Source: an uncultured Acetatifactor sp. (GTDB taxonomy: Bacteria > Bacillota > Clostridia > Lachnospirales > Lachnospiraceae). Taken from it: a stretch of 64,000 bases of DNA. Each line of letters begins with the position of its first letter. The stretch's first letter is position 1. Below are positions 40,782-49,704 of the stretch, in pieces. Under the pieces are notes generated by a model, which did not search any database, had not been told where the DNA came from, and saw nothing but the letters and a program-made list of their open reading frames with translations. The stretch lies in the NCBI GenBank assembly GCA_934402315.1, contig CAKRTS010000012.1:44341-108340 (forward strand), in the 5' to 3' direction. Both the position numbers and the translations under genes were made by a program.

Positions 40782-43262
40782 TTACTTTACAACATTCTTA
40801 TTCTTGTCAGGTCTGAAAAGCATATAGAAGAAAAATGCTACAATCAGGATTGCAATGATGCTCCAGATGCCGAAGCTGCATGCTCCTGTGAACAGTCCTG
40901 CGATTCTGTATACTACCAGAGATGCCAGATAAGCCAGACCACACTGATAGCCGATTGCGAACCAGAACCACTTGGTATTGTTCATCTCTCTCTTGATCGC
41001 ACCCATTGCTGCGAAGCAGGGAGCGCAGAGAAGGTTGAATACCAGGAAGGAGAAGCCGCTTGCACCGGTGAACGCACCTGCCATGTTCTGGTAGATGGTT
41101 CCGTCACCGCTGCTGTAGAGGATACCCATTGTACCTACAATGTTCTCCTTTGCAACCAGACCGGTGATAGATGCAACGGTTGCCTGCCAGTTGCCCCAGC
41201 CCTGAGGAATGAAGATCCATGCGATAGCGCTGCCGATCTTTGCCAGAATACTGAACTCGATCTCGTCCTCAGCAAGCATTCTGAAGGTACCGTCAACAAC
41301 TCCGAAGTAAGTCGTGAACCATACAACGATGGTGGAAAGCAGAATGATGGTTCCTGCCTTCTTGATGAAGGACCAGCCACGCTCCCACATGCTGCGCAGT
41401 ACAGCGCTGACCTTCGGCCAGTGGTAAGCGGGAAGCTCCATAACGAAGGGAGCCGGATCGCCGGAGAACATCTTTGTCTTCTTCAAAATAATACCGGAGC
41501 AGATAATTGCTGCAATTCCGATGAAATATGCACTTGCAGATACAAGCGGTGAACCGCCGAAGATCGCACCTGCGATCATTGCAATAAAGGGAACCTTTGC
41601 ACCACAGGGGATGAAGGTTGTTGTCATGATCGTCATACGGCGGTCCTTTTCGTTCTCGATCGTTCTGGATGCCATGACACCGGGAACGCCGCAGCCCATA
41701 CCGATCAGCATAGGAATGAAGGACTTACCGGAAAGACCAAACTTACGGAAGATACGGTCCATGATGAATGCGATACGAGCCATATATCCGCAGTACTCAA
41801 GGAATGCCAGCAGGATGAACAGTACCAGCATCTGAGGCACGAAGCCCAATACAGCGCCGACACCTGCTACAATACCATCAACGATCAGACCCTGCAGCCA
41901 CTCAGCGCAGTTGATCTTCTCAAGGCCTGTGGAAATTGCATCCGGGATACTGGGAACGAACACACCGTACTCCGCAGGATCAGGCTCCTCACAGCCGTAA
42001 GACTTTGCAACAGCCACAGCGTCAACCAGCTCATCATAGCTTGAAGAAACTTCCTCAGTTGCCAGAGTCTCCTCATCCTCTACAAGATAGGTTGCCTCTG
42101 CGGAAGCGTCGAACATGCCAACCAGCTCATCCAGTGCCGCTGCCGCCGCATCGCCGTCAAACTCCCCGGACTCTGTGTCCAGAGCGTCTGCGATTGCATC
42201 CACATCCATTCCCTGCTCTTCCGCATAGGAGACAAAGCCGTCGATTACCGTCTGTGCATCACCATACTCCTCGGAAACCTCGCCGTAAGCCTTGGAACCG
42301 ATGCCGAAAAGATGGAAGCCGTCACCGAAAAGGTTATCATTTGTCCAGTCGGTTGCCGCAGCACCAACCGTTGACATTGCGATATAGTATACCAGCCACA
42401 TTACTACAAAGAAGATCGGCAGCGCCAGAATACGGTTTGTTACGATCTTATCGATCTTATCGGAAACCGTCATCTCATTCTTTGCCTTCGCCTTCTTTAA
42501 GCAGCTTCCGATGATGGAAGTGATGAAGCTGTATCTCTCGTTGGTAATAATGCTCTCGGTATCATCATCGAAAGCATCCTCCAGAGCCTTGATCTGGGCT
42601 GACACATCGGGAGTGCTCTTCATGGCAGCGCCGATCTTGTCATCCTTCTCCAGCAGCTTGATTGCGAAGAATCTCTTCTGGCTCTCTTCCTCTGCTGTCA
42701 GCTTTGCCTCTACCTCGCTGATCGCGTTCTCCAGCTTTGCGTCAAACTTATGTACCAGCTTTACGGGAGCCTTCTTCTTTGCAAGAGCGATTGCCTTCTT
42801 TGCAAGCTCCTCGATACCGGTTCCCTTCTGTGCGGAAATCTCAACTACCTCACATCCAAGACTCTCGGACAGCTTTGCGGTGTTGATCTGGTCTCCGCTC
42901 TTCTTGACAATATCCATCATGTTGATTGCCATGATGACCGGAATGCCAAGCTCGATGACCTGTGTGGAAAGATACAGGTTTCTCTCAAGGTTTGTTCCGT
43001 CGATGATATTGATGATCGCATCGGGCTTCTCATTGATCAGATAATTTCTTGCCACCACTTCCTCAAGAGTATACGGGGAAAGTGAATAGATACCGGGTAA
43101 GTCCATCAGAGTGACCTCTTTGTCGACCTTCAGCTTACCTTCCTTTTTCTCTACCGTTACACCGGGCCAGTTACCTACGTACTGGTTGGAACCGGTCAAT
43201 GCATTAAATAATGTTGTTTTACCGCAGTTAGGGTTACCTGCTAATGCAATTTTGATTGACAT
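40782..43262 (-). CDS. feoB: Ferrous iron transporter FeoB, with an acidic insertion
   Basis: A GTP-dependent Fe(II) uptake protein of 826 residues. The N-terminal G domain carries G1 GNPNCGKTT (9-17), G3 DLPG (54-57) and the NMMD G4 (114-117), followed by the helical GDI-like region. The membrane part has the conserved GFVPQMLVLFILLAFLEYCGYMARIAF and GMGCGVPGVMASRTIE gate motifs. Residues about 322-435, between the first and second membrane segments, form a strongly acidic Ala-rich insertion (YAEEQGMDVDAIADALD and similar) not present in E. coli FeoB. It follows the two feoA genes and precedes the Cys-rich FeoB-associated gene. Confidence 0.97.
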   Translation of the reverse strand: MSIKIALAGNPNCGKTTLFNALTGSNQYVGNWPGVTVEKKEGKLKVDKEVTLMDLPGIYSLSPYTLEEVVARNYLINEKPDAIINIIDGTNLERNLYLSTQVIELGIPVIMAINMMDIVKKSGDQINTAKLSESLGCEVVEISAQKGTGIEELAKKAIALAKKKAPVKLVHKFDAKLENAISEVEAKLTAEEESQKRFFAIKLLEKDDKIGAAMKSTPDVSAQIKALEDAFDDDTESIITNERYSFITSIIGSCLKKAKAKNEMTVSDKIDKIVTNRILALPIFFVVMWLVYYIAMSTVGAAATDWTNDNLFGDGFHLFGIGSKAYGEVSEEYGDAQTVIDGFVSYAEEQGMDVDAIADALDTESGEFDGDAAAAALDELVGMFDASAEATYLVEDEETLATEEVSSSYDELVDAVAVAKSYGCEEPDPAEYGVFVPSIPDAISTGLEKINCAEWLQGLIVDGIVAGVGAVLGFVPQMLVLFILLAFLEYCGYMARIAFIMDRIFRKFGLSGKSFIPMLIGMGCGVPGVMASRTIENEKDRRMTIMTTTFIPCGAKVPFIAMIAGAIFGGSPLVSASAYFIGIAAIICSGIILKKTKMFSGDPAPFVMELPAYHWPKVSAVLRSMWERGWSFIKKAGTIILLSTIVVWFTTYFGVVDGTFRMLAEDEIEFSILAKIGSAIAWIFIPQGWGNWQATVASITGLVAKENIVGTMGILYSSGDGTIYQNMAGAFTGASGFSFLVFNLLCAPCFAAMGAIKREMNNTKWFWFAIGYQCGLAYLASLVVYRIAGLFTGACSFGIWSIIAILIVAFFFYMLFRPDKNKNVVK

Positions 43263-43306
43263 TTTGTTCCTTCTTCCTCTCTCAAAGATTTGTCTTTACT
43301 ACCTTC

Positions 43307-43323
43307 GGTTAGCTTATGCTAAC
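43307..43323. promoter_or_regulatory. Candidate metalloregulator operator ahead of feoB
   Basis: ggttagcttatgctaac is an inverted repeat (GTTAGC/GCTAAC) in the 98-bp feoA-feoB gap. It matches 14 of 17 bases with 43872-43888 at the feo promoter. The core resembles DtxR/IdeR-type sites (TTAG...CTAA). Confidence 0.55.
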
Positions 43324-43360
43324 TATTCTTCCTAAAAAAAGACGCAGTCACAATTTCAGT

Positions 43361-43582
43361 TTATTCTACCTCAATCATTTCCGCATCTGCTCTGCGCAGG
43401 GAAAGCTCATAGCCTCTCACTGTCACCTCGACGGGATCACCCAGCGGAGCTACCTTTCTCACATAGATCTCCACTCCCTTTGTAATTCCCATGTCCATGA
43501 TACGTCTCTTGACAGGTCCTTCTCCGGAAAGCTTCTTGACCGTTACGGTCTGCCCAACGGCAACTTCCTTCAGTGTTTTCAT
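43361..43582 (-). CDS. feoA: FeoA-family iron transport protein
   Basis: A 73-residue SH3-like protein that accompanies FeoB. The sequence MKTLKEVAVGQTVTVKKLSGEGPVKRRIMDMGITKGVEIYVRKVAPLGDPVEVTVRGYELSLRRADAEMI contains the FeoA core: RIMDMGI, then the L-G-D-P turn and the G-Y-x-L-S-L-R end. AAGGAG precedes the ATG. It lies between the second feoA-like gene and feoB. Confidence 0.95.
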   Translation of the reverse strand: MKTLKEVAVGQTVTVKKLSGEGPVKRRIMDMGITKGVEIYVRKVAPLGDPVEVTVRGYELSLRRADAEMIEVE

Positions 43583-43604
43583 AACATTCTCCTTCCTATT
43601 TCTC

Positions 43605-43817
43605 TTACACCATTATTTTATTCGCCATATCTTTTCCTATGGCAACTCTGGATTCCTTGATGTTCACGATGATATCGCCCGCCGCTTCGGAAATCACCGT
43701 CACACTGCTGCCGACAACAAAGCCCAGCTTCTCCAGAAACAGTCTGGTCTCCTCCTTGCCACCGACCTTCTTGATAACATTGCTCTCCCCTGCAGGAACC
43801 ATTGACAAAGGCATCAT
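43605..43817 (-). CDS. FeoA-family protein, promoter-proximal copy
   Basis: 70 residues, shorter and more divergent than the next FeoA. FLEKLGFVVGSSVTVISEAAGDIIVNIKESRVAIGKDMANKIMV keeps the L-G-F/M-x-x-G and G-x-x-x-A-N-K-I-x-V pattern of FeoA domains. Two tandem FeoA proteins before FeoB are common in Clostridia. First gene of the feo operon; GAAAGGAG precedes two adjacent ATG codons (43817 and 43814). Confidence 0.9.
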   Translation of the reverse strand: MMPLSMVPAGESNVIKKVGGKEETRLFLEKLGFVVGSSVTVISEAAGDIIVNIKESRVAIGKDMANKIMV

Positions 43818-43846
43818 GCATTCTCCTTTCGTACGCCATCACTATT

Positions 43847-43861
43847 TGAGAATCATTTTCA
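43847..43861 (-). promoter_or_regulatory. Fur-type box at feo promoter
   Basis: The minus-strand 15-mer TGAAAATGATTCTCA matches the 7-1-7 Fur inverted repeat TGATAATnATTATCA at all but two positions. It lies just downstream of the -10, where bound Fur would block initiation. Confidence 0.65.
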
Positions 43862-43871
43862 TTTCTTCACT

Positions 43872-43904
43872 GGTTAGTATATGCGAACTTTTGTCGGTTG
43901 TCAA
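43872..43904 (-). promoter_or_regulatory. feo promoter with overlapping metalloregulator dyad
   Basis: A -35 TTGACA (43899-43904) and -10 TATACT (43876-43881) are separated by exactly 17 bp. The dyad ggttagtatatgcgaac (43872-43888) covers the -10 and is the partner of the site ahead of feoB. Confidence 0.75.
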
Positions 43905-43933
43905 TAACTTTTTTATATTTTTTTTAGGAAATA

Positions 43934-43978
43934 GGAACTGCCACATCACTCACGCTTTTCCGTGGGATATGGCAGTCC
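43934..43978 (-). terminator. Probable terminator after MMPL partner gene
   Basis: actgccacatcact...gatatggcagt forms a stem with some mismatches and a 10-base loop. The minus-strand sequence after it (TTCCTATTTCC) is only moderately U-rich, so termination may be partial. Confidence 0.5.
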
Positions 43979-44023
43979 TCTGGCTTTGTATTTCTTCTAT
44001 ATATAAGGCTGGTTGTCCACCTC

Positions 44024-46327
44024 TTACTGGATCTCCTCCAGCTTGTAGATGAACTTGACGCTGCCCTCCATGTCGTCCGCGATGCCCGCGTAGGAACGAT
44101 AGCTCTTCGCTGCATCTGCCGCAGCCTTGAAGCGGTCAAGCTTCTCGCTCAGACTGTCCTCGTCAAAGGCATCAAGGATCCTGCTGATACCCTCCTCGTC
44201 AAAGGTCACAAGTCCGTCTCTCAATTCCATTGAACCGTCCTTAAGCTGCTTTACGCCGTCCAGCAGCGCATCTGAGCCTTCCGTGAGGGAATCAATGCCC
44301 TTCTTTAACGTGTCAGTGCCGCTCTTAAGGCTCTCCGTACCTGTTGCAAGCTCTCCCGCACCGGAGGCAAGTGTTCCTGCGCCGCTTTCCAGCTGTACCG
44401 CGCCGCTCTCCAGCTGTGCCGCACCTTCCTTCGCCGAAGCCACACCGTTGGTGTAGGCGATCAGTCCCTGATAGAACTGGTTATAGCTGTCAAGTGATGC
44501 CTTAAGTCCGGCGATCTGCGCTGCACCGGCGCTCAGATTGCCCGCCTGCGCCTGCATCTGCTGCTCCACGTTGGTCTGGATCAGTTCATTTTTCTTCGCG
44601 GCTACATTGGCATCAATCAGCTCCTGCTTCTTCGCCGCTACATTGGATTCAATCGCCGCCTGAACCTCTGCGGACTGCATATTTGCGTCCACCGCTGCAT
44701 CAATCTGGGCTGCAAGCGCCTGTAAGGCTGCAAGCTGTGCATCCCCGCCGGAGACGGATATGCCCTTCGCCTGCTCATACATCTCGCGGCTGAAGCCGGG
44801 ACATGCATTCTGGACAGTGTCGGACGCGATGACCTGCGCCAGTACATTCTCTCTGACCGCATCGGTCACTCCTGCCCTGATGGCTGCATCGCTCTTCTCG
44901 ACCTCCGCAGCCACTGCCGCCGTGATCGCCGGTGTATTGTTCTCCACCTCAGCCGTCACCGCTGCGACCACCTGCTCATACACGGTACCCTGGATCTCGC
45001 TTCCACCGAGCTGGCTCAGAAGACCGTCCAGAAATGCCGCATAGTTATCGATCGTCATGTTTGCCGTAACGCCGAGCTGCTGCATCTGTGCGTTGCTGTT
45101 CAGCGTGTCATTCGCCGTCTTCAGCAAGGTCTCAAATACCTGCCTTGCTCCGCCGGTCAGCTCCCCATTCTTGGAGACCAGAGTGCCGAGTCCGGCATTG
45201 AGCTGTGCCGCGCCGCTCTTCAAGGAACCTGCACCGTTTTTCAGGGTACCCGCACCGTCTGCCAGCTTCTTTGCACCGTCGCGCAGAGTACCCGCACCGC
45301 TCTGCAGGTCTCCCACTCCCTTCGCCAGCTGCTCCACGCCGTCCTTTAATTCGCCGGACTTGTCATAGAGCGTCGCAAGACCGTCATACAGGTCGGAGGA
45401 GCCGTCCAGCAGCTGCGTCATGCCGTCTGCCAGATCCTCCATGGCATCGCTCAGCTCATCCAGACTGTCCACCTCGTCCAGATTCAGGCTGCTGAACAGA
45501 TTGTTGACCGCAATACAGTAGGTGCTGCCCAGAGAGAAATCCTTCACATCCGCCTCTACCTCCACATAATCCGGGATGTCAATGTCCTCATCCAGCTGGA
45601 GATTCTCATTCATTCCGGGGAACGCAAGACCGACAACAACGGACTTATCCCCGTCATTTACGAGCTTTCCGGAGGAAACCTCCACATTGGAAAACTGCTG
45701 CCCGTCGAGGATCATTCCCGTCACGACTGTGAACGGAACGGCGATCTCTTCCTGCTTTCCGGCAATTTCCGCCGTCACATATTCCTTTGCCTCGAAGCTG
45801 TAACGGATTACCACATGCCCGCTCTTCCCGGCGATCTCCGACGCCGAAAGCTCCTTGCCGTCCAGCGTGTAGGCTGCCTTCACCGTCAGAGGCAGTTCCT
45901 TGTCAGAGGTGCCCTGATAATAGACATCCCCGCCCTCCGTATTCCAGACATAATTTTCACCCGTCACGGTAAAGCTCTCGCCGTTCTTGACCGCCTCGAC
46001 ATCCTTCAGCCCGGTGAAGTCCGTAAGGCTCTTCTCCTGTCCCGCATTCTTGATCCAGTCACTGACAATGATCTTGTTGCTGCTGCCGTCCGCCCCTGCC
46101 ATGACATAGACGGTCTCCTCCTTGCTGATCGCCGCATCGGATGCCGGACTCCAGAGGTTCTTGACAGTGTCCTTCAGCTCCTCTTCCATCTTCTTCTCAT
46201 CACTGCTCTTGCCGGAGCTGTTATTCTTTCCCATCGCATATACATTGCTTCCCGCCACGCCGATGACCAGCGCCCCGGCGAGACATACCGCACCGATTTT
46301 GATTGTCTTGCTCTTCTTCTCTATCAT
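44024..46327 (-). CDS. Secreted heptad-repeat partner protein of MMPL permease
   Basis: 767 residues with a signal-anchor (KTIKIGAVCLAGALVIGVAGSNVYA). An N-terminal beta domain (ETVYVMAGADGSSNKIIVSDWI...YTLDGKELSASEIAGKSG) is followed by long runs of heptads of the type L-x-D/S-G-x-x-x: YDGLATLYDKSGELKDGVEQL, GAGTLRDGAKKLADG and similar. Between them is a coiled Ala-rich region (residues about 440-600). The heptads resemble those of YhgE/Pip-like membrane proteins and suggest a long extracytoplasmic rod. The stop-start overlap of 4 bp with the MMPL gene shows coupled expression, so it is probably a structural subunit of that exporter. Confidence 0.8.
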   Translation of the reverse strand: MIEKKSKTIKIGAVCLAGALVIGVAGSNVYAMGKNNSSGKSSDEKKMEEELKDTVKNLWSPASDAAISKEETVYVMAGADGSSNKIIVSDWIKNAGQEKSLTDFTGLKDVEAVKNGESFTVTGENYVWNTEGGDVYYQGTSDKELPLTVKAAYTLDGKELSASEIAGKSGHVVIRYSFEAKEYVTAEIAGKQEEIAVPFTVVTGMILDGQQFSNVEVSSGKLVNDGDKSVVVGLAFPGMNENLQLDEDIDIPDYVEVEADVKDFSLGSTYCIAVNNLFSSLNLDEVDSLDELSDAMEDLADGMTQLLDGSSDLYDGLATLYDKSGELKDGVEQLAKGVGDLQSGAGTLRDGAKKLADGAGTLKNGAGSLKSGAAQLNAGLGTLVSKNGELTGGARQVFETLLKTANDTLNSNAQMQQLGVTANMTIDNYAAFLDGLLSQLGGSEIQGTVYEQVVAAVTAEVENNTPAITAAVAAEVEKSDAAIRAGVTDAVRENVLAQVIASDTVQNACPGFSREMYEQAKGISVSGGDAQLAALQALAAQIDAAVDANMQSAEVQAAIESNVAAKKQELIDANVAAKKNELIQTNVEQQMQAQAGNLSAGAAQIAGLKASLDSYNQFYQGLIAYTNGVASAKEGAAQLESGAVQLESGAGTLASGAGELATGTESLKSGTDTLKKGIDSLTEGSDALLDGVKQLKDGSMELRDGLVTFDEEGISRILDAFDEDSLSEKLDRFKAAADAAKSYRSYAGIADDMEGSVKFIYKLEEIQ

Positions 46328-48432
46328 GATAACGCTTCCTTTCCTATTCTGGTTGCTTCCTTCACTTTCTTCTTCCGAAACCCGATGCTTGTCGCACAGA
46401 TCACTCTGTCAAACAGCATGAACATCGCCGGCAGTATCAGAATAACACTGAACATGCTGACAATGGCGCCCCTCGCCATCAGATTGCAGAGAGACTTGAT
46501 AATGTCAATGTCCGAGTAAACCGCCACACCGAAGGTTGCTGAGAACAGTCCCAGAGCACTGACAATAATGGAAGGGATGGATGCCCCGAGTGCATTGCTG
46601 ATCGCTGTTCTCTTATCGCAGCCGCTGTATCTCTCCTCCTTGTACCGGGTCGTCATCAGGATCGCATAGTCAACCGTTGCTCCCAGCTGGATCGTGCTGA
46701 TACAGATCGGTGCAATAAACGGCAGCGACGTCCCCGTAAAGTGCGGCAGACCAAGGTTGATGAAAATGGAAAACTCGATTACTGCCACCAGGATCACCGG
46801 AAGGGTGATACTCTTTTCCACCAGTGCAATGATGACAAAGATTGCAATAATGGAGATCGCATTTACCACCTTGAAGTCCTCGTCCGTTGTCTCGATCAGA
46901 TCCTTCGTACACGGAGCCTCGCCGATCAGCATTCCCGTCGAATCATATTTCTTCAGAATCTCATTCAGCGCATCGATCTGTGCATTGACCTCGTCCGATG
47001 CCACCTTGTATTCCGAGTTGGCGAGGATCAGCTCCCAATTATCGCTCTTCAGCATGTCATTCACGGACTTCGGAAGCATTTCCTCCGGCACGAGGGAGCC
47101 GACGACCGACTCCATGCCGAGCACATATTTCATGCCGTCCACCTGCTCCATCTCGGAGATCATGCTCCTGACATCCTTCGCGGAGACATCCGTGCTCACC
47201 AGAATCATATGTGTGGAACCGACATCAAACAGCTCGTTCAGCTTGGAGTTGGCGATAACGTAATCCATGTCCTCCGGCAGGCTGTCGCTCATGTCGTAGT
47301 AGACCTCTGCATTCGTCTTCTGGTATCCGTAAAATGCCGGGATCAGAATGACAAGGAACAGGACGAGGAAAACCGGGAAACGCTTTGTAATTCCCGCTGC
47401 CAGCTTTCCCATATCCGGCAGAAGCGAACGGTGCTTCGTCTTTGACAAGACCTTATCAAGCACAAGGATCATTGCGGGAAGTGTCGTCACGCAGCCGATC
47501 ACACCGAGCACAACGCCCTTCGCCATGACGATTCCGAGGTCGCGCCCCAGCGTATAGCTCATGAAGCACAGCGCGATAAATCCGGCGACTGTCGTGATGG
47601 AGCTTCCGACAACAGAGGTCAGCGTCTTGCTGATGGCAATGCTCATTGCCTCCTTGTTGTCATCTACCTGCTCCTTCTGCTCCTCGTAGCTGTGCCACAG
47701 GAAGATCGAATAGTCCATCGTGACTGCCAGCTGCAGAACGGCGGAAAGTGCTTTCGTCAGATAGGAAATCTCCCCGAGGAAATAATTGGTTCCCATGTTC
47801 AGCAGGATCGCCATGCCGATACTTGCAAGGAACACAAAGGGAATGATCCAGTTGTCAAGGAAGATCATCATGGCAACGCAGGCAAGCAGAACCGCAAGTC
47901 CTACATAGATCGGTTCCTCTTCCTCACACAGATTCTTTAAGTCTGTTACCATCGCCGACATGCCGGATACAAAGCACTGTTCCCCGGCGAGTTTCCTGAT
48001 CTCGCTGATCGCATCCATCGTCGCATCCGCGGAGGTCGAGGAGTCAAAGAAGATCGCCAGCATCGTGGCATCCCCGTTGTTAAACGCATTGTAATACTTG
48101 TCAGGCAGAAGCTCCATCGGCACGGAGACATCCGTGAAGCTGTCGTACCAAAGCACCGTCTCCACATGCTCCACCGTCTCGAGGTCTGTCTTCAGCGCCG
48201 AGACATCCTTCGGTGCCATGCCCTCAATGATAACAAAGGAAAAAGCACCCTTGCCGAAATCCTCCATCAGGATATCCTGCCCTGTGACCGTATCGATGTC
48301 CTCGGGAAGATAGGTCAGCATATCATAGTTAATTCTCGTACTTACCATTCCGATCACTGACGGAACCAAAAGCACCAGTGCCAGAATGAGAATTGGGATG
48401 CGGCACTTTACGACCGCTTTTCCGAATTTCAT
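46324..48432 (-). CDS. MMPL/RND-type permease, full length
   Basis: A 702-residue membrane exporter. Two permease halves, each opened by a membrane segment and a large extracytoplasmic loop (NYDMLTYLPEDIDT; VYYDMSDSLPEDMDY). Proton-relay motifs are VTMDYSIFLWHSYEEQ in the first half and LGATVDYAILMTTRYKEER in the second. It differs from the short paralogue at 26188 by having both blocks that the latter lacks. Start at ATG 48432 (eight bases after GGAGG); an ATG two codons upstream overlaps that site. Likely repressed by the TetR protein encoded upstream. Substrate unknown; lipid or amphiphile export is typical for the superfamily. Confidence 0.9.
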   Translation of the reverse strand: MKFGKAVVKCRIPILILALVLLVPSVIGMVSTRINYDMLTYLPEDIDTVTGQDILMEDFGKGAFSFVIIEGMAPKDVSALKTDLETVEHVETVLWYDSFTDVSVPMELLPDKYYNAFNNGDATMLAIFFDSSTSADATMDAISEIRKLAGEQCFVSGMSAMVTDLKNLCEEEEPIYVGLAVLLACVAMMIFLDNWIIPFVFLASIGMAILLNMGTNYFLGEISYLTKALSAVLQLAVTMDYSIFLWHSYEEQKEQVDDNKEAMSIAISKTLTSVVGSSITTVAGFIALCFMSYTLGRDLGIVMAKGVVLGVIGCVTTLPAMILVLDKVLSKTKHRSLLPDMGKLAAGITKRFPVFLVLFLVILIPAFYGYQKTNAEVYYDMSDSLPEDMDYVIANSKLNELFDVGSTHMILVSTDVSAKDVRSMISEMEQVDGMKYVLGMESVVGSLVPEEMLPKSVNDMLKSDNWELILANSEYKVASDEVNAQIDALNEILKKYDSTGMLIGEAPCTKDLIETTDEDFKVVNAISIIAIFVIIALVEKSITLPVILVAVIEFSIFINLGLPHFTGTSLPFIAPICISTIQLGATVDYAILMTTRYKEERYSGCDKRTAISNALGASIPSIIVSALGLFSATFGVAVYSDIDIIKSLCNLMARGAIVSMFSVILILPAMFMLFDRVICATSIGFRKKKVKEATRIGKEALS

Positions 48433-48505
48433 GTTCATCTCCTCCTTCTCTCTTAACTGCCACCCATTTTATGCATAATTTTCCCGTTTGGAAATATACA
48501 GAAAA

Positions 48506-48536
48506 AGAGTGGTGTCGAAAAAACATACACCACTCT
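48506..48536 (-). terminator. Terminator after tetR gene
   Basis: A perfect 10-bp stem agagtggtgt/acaccactct with an 11-base loop, followed on the minus strand by TTTTTCTG. It lies between tetR and the MMPL permease. Confidence 0.85.
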
Positions 48537-48613
48537 CAAAAAGTCCAACTTTTGTACATTCACAGCATTTTGCACAAATCTTATAGTTAATTTATGTATT
48601 GTTTATACAAATT

Positions 48614-49168
48614 TTATTTTTGCAGTTTCTCAAGCACAAGCTCGATATTTCCCCTCAGCATACTGCCCACGCGCTTGATATATTGCAGGGGATCATACTT
48701 CATGCCGCTGCCCAGCCAGTCTAAGATCAGCCCGACGAGCGCCGACCGGTAGAAGTCCTCGATCAGCTTCTTGTCCTCCTCCGACACCGTCATTCCCTGC
48801 GCCGCGCGCTCCACATACTGGCGCATGACCTCGCCCGCTATGCCGTTCAGATAGCGCTCGAGGTTCTCTCTCTCAACCGAATTATAAATATGGTAGATCA
48901 GCCGCTTATTTTCCAGTGCAAACTGTGCCGCCGAAATAAAGCTGTCCTCCCACGAAAAGACATCCTCACGGCTCAGTATGATCTTCCTCGTCTCCTCGGT
49001 GAAAATACTCTCCAGCAGCGCCGGAATGTCCGCGAAGTGATAGTAAAAGGTATTCCGCGCGACACCGCACCGGTCCGTGATGTCCTTTATCTTGATTTTA
49101 TCCAGAGGTCTCTCATTCAAGAGCTCGATAAATGCCTCCGCAATCGCCTTCTTTGTCAGCTGTGACAT
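48614..49168 (-). CDS. TetR-family regulator of the MMPL operon
   Basis: 184 residues from ATG 49168 (GGGAGG upstream). A TATAAT at about 49205-49210 lies within the longer frame, so earlier codons are untranslated. HTH: SQLTKKAIAEAFIELLNERPLDKIKIKDITDRCGVARNTFYYHFADIPALLESIF. The C-terminal helical domain is of the TetR_C_33-like type (YSAQFALENKRLIYHIYNSVE). It matches the TetR at 28035 in subgroup, in keeping with both neighbouring MMPL genes. Probably represses the permease and its partner. Divergent from the DtxR-like gene. Confidence 0.9.
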   Translation of the reverse strand: MSQLTKKAIAEAFIELLNERPLDKIKIKDITDRCGVARNTFYYHFADIPALLESIFTEETRKIILSREDVFSWEDSFISAAQFALENKRLIYHIYNSVERENLERYLNGIAGEVMRQYVERAAQGMTVSEEDKKLIEDFYRSALVGLILDWLGSGMKYDPLQYIKRVGSMLRGNIELVLEKLQK

Positions 49169-49241
49169 GCTCGCCCTCCCGGGTGCTTTGACCCTCGTAA
49201 TCTCCATTATACAGGTTTCATCCAAAACTTGCCAGATAAAT

Positions 49242-49270
49242 TTGCTTTCACGGCAAAACTATGCTACACT
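49242..49270 (+). promoter_or_regulatory. Promoter of DtxR-like gene
   Basis: TTGCTT (49242-49247) and TACACT (49265-49270) are separated by 17 bp, 63 bp before the ATG. Confidence 0.6.
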
Positions 49271-49333
49271 GAATCCATGAAGTAAACGCATACAGACCAT
49301 AGTTTATATCGTATAGCAGAATCGAGGATAGAA

Positions 49334-49702
49334 ATGGCAGTAAACGAATCAGCAGAAAATTATCTGGAAACCATATTGGTTCTGAGCAGACAGCTTCCCG
49401 TCGTCCGCTCGGTGGACATCGCCGCAGAGCTCGGCTTTAAAAAGTCCAGCGTCAGTGTCGCAATGAAGAACCTCCGCCAGAAGGAGCATATCGTCATGGA
49501 CAAGTCCGGCTTCATCACCCTGACCCCATCCGGCCGTGCAATCGCCGAAATGATCTACGAGCGCCACGAGCTCCTGTCGGGCTGGCTGATGCAGCTGGGT
49601 GTCGATAAGAATATCGCTCTTGAGGATGCGTGCAAGATCGAGCATGTCATCAGCAAGGAGAGCTTCGACGCCATCAAACGGCATCTCGGAATCACGATCT
49701 GA
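49334..49702 (+). CDS. DtxR/MntR-family metal-dependent regulator
   Basis: 122 residues. The N-terminal winged helix NYLETILVLSRQLPVVRSVDIAAELGFKKSSVSVAMKNLRQKEHIVMDKSGFITLTPSG is typical of iron/manganese-dependent DtxR-family repressors. The dimerisation helices follow (RHELLSGWLMQLGVDKNIALEDACKIEHVISKESFDAI), with the metal-binding Glu/Cys/His pattern (EDACKIEHV) in place. There is no SH3-like third domain, as in MntR. It is the best candidate in the window for the regulator that binds the paired dyads at the feo genes. AGGATAG precedes ATG 49334. Confidence 0.93.
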   Translation: MAVNESAENYLETILVLSRQLPVVRSVDIAAELGFKKSSVSVAMKNLRQKEHIVMDKSGFITLTPSGRAIAEMIYERHELLSGWLMQLGVDKNIALEDACKIEHVISKESFDAIKRHLGITI

Positions 49703-49704
49703 GC

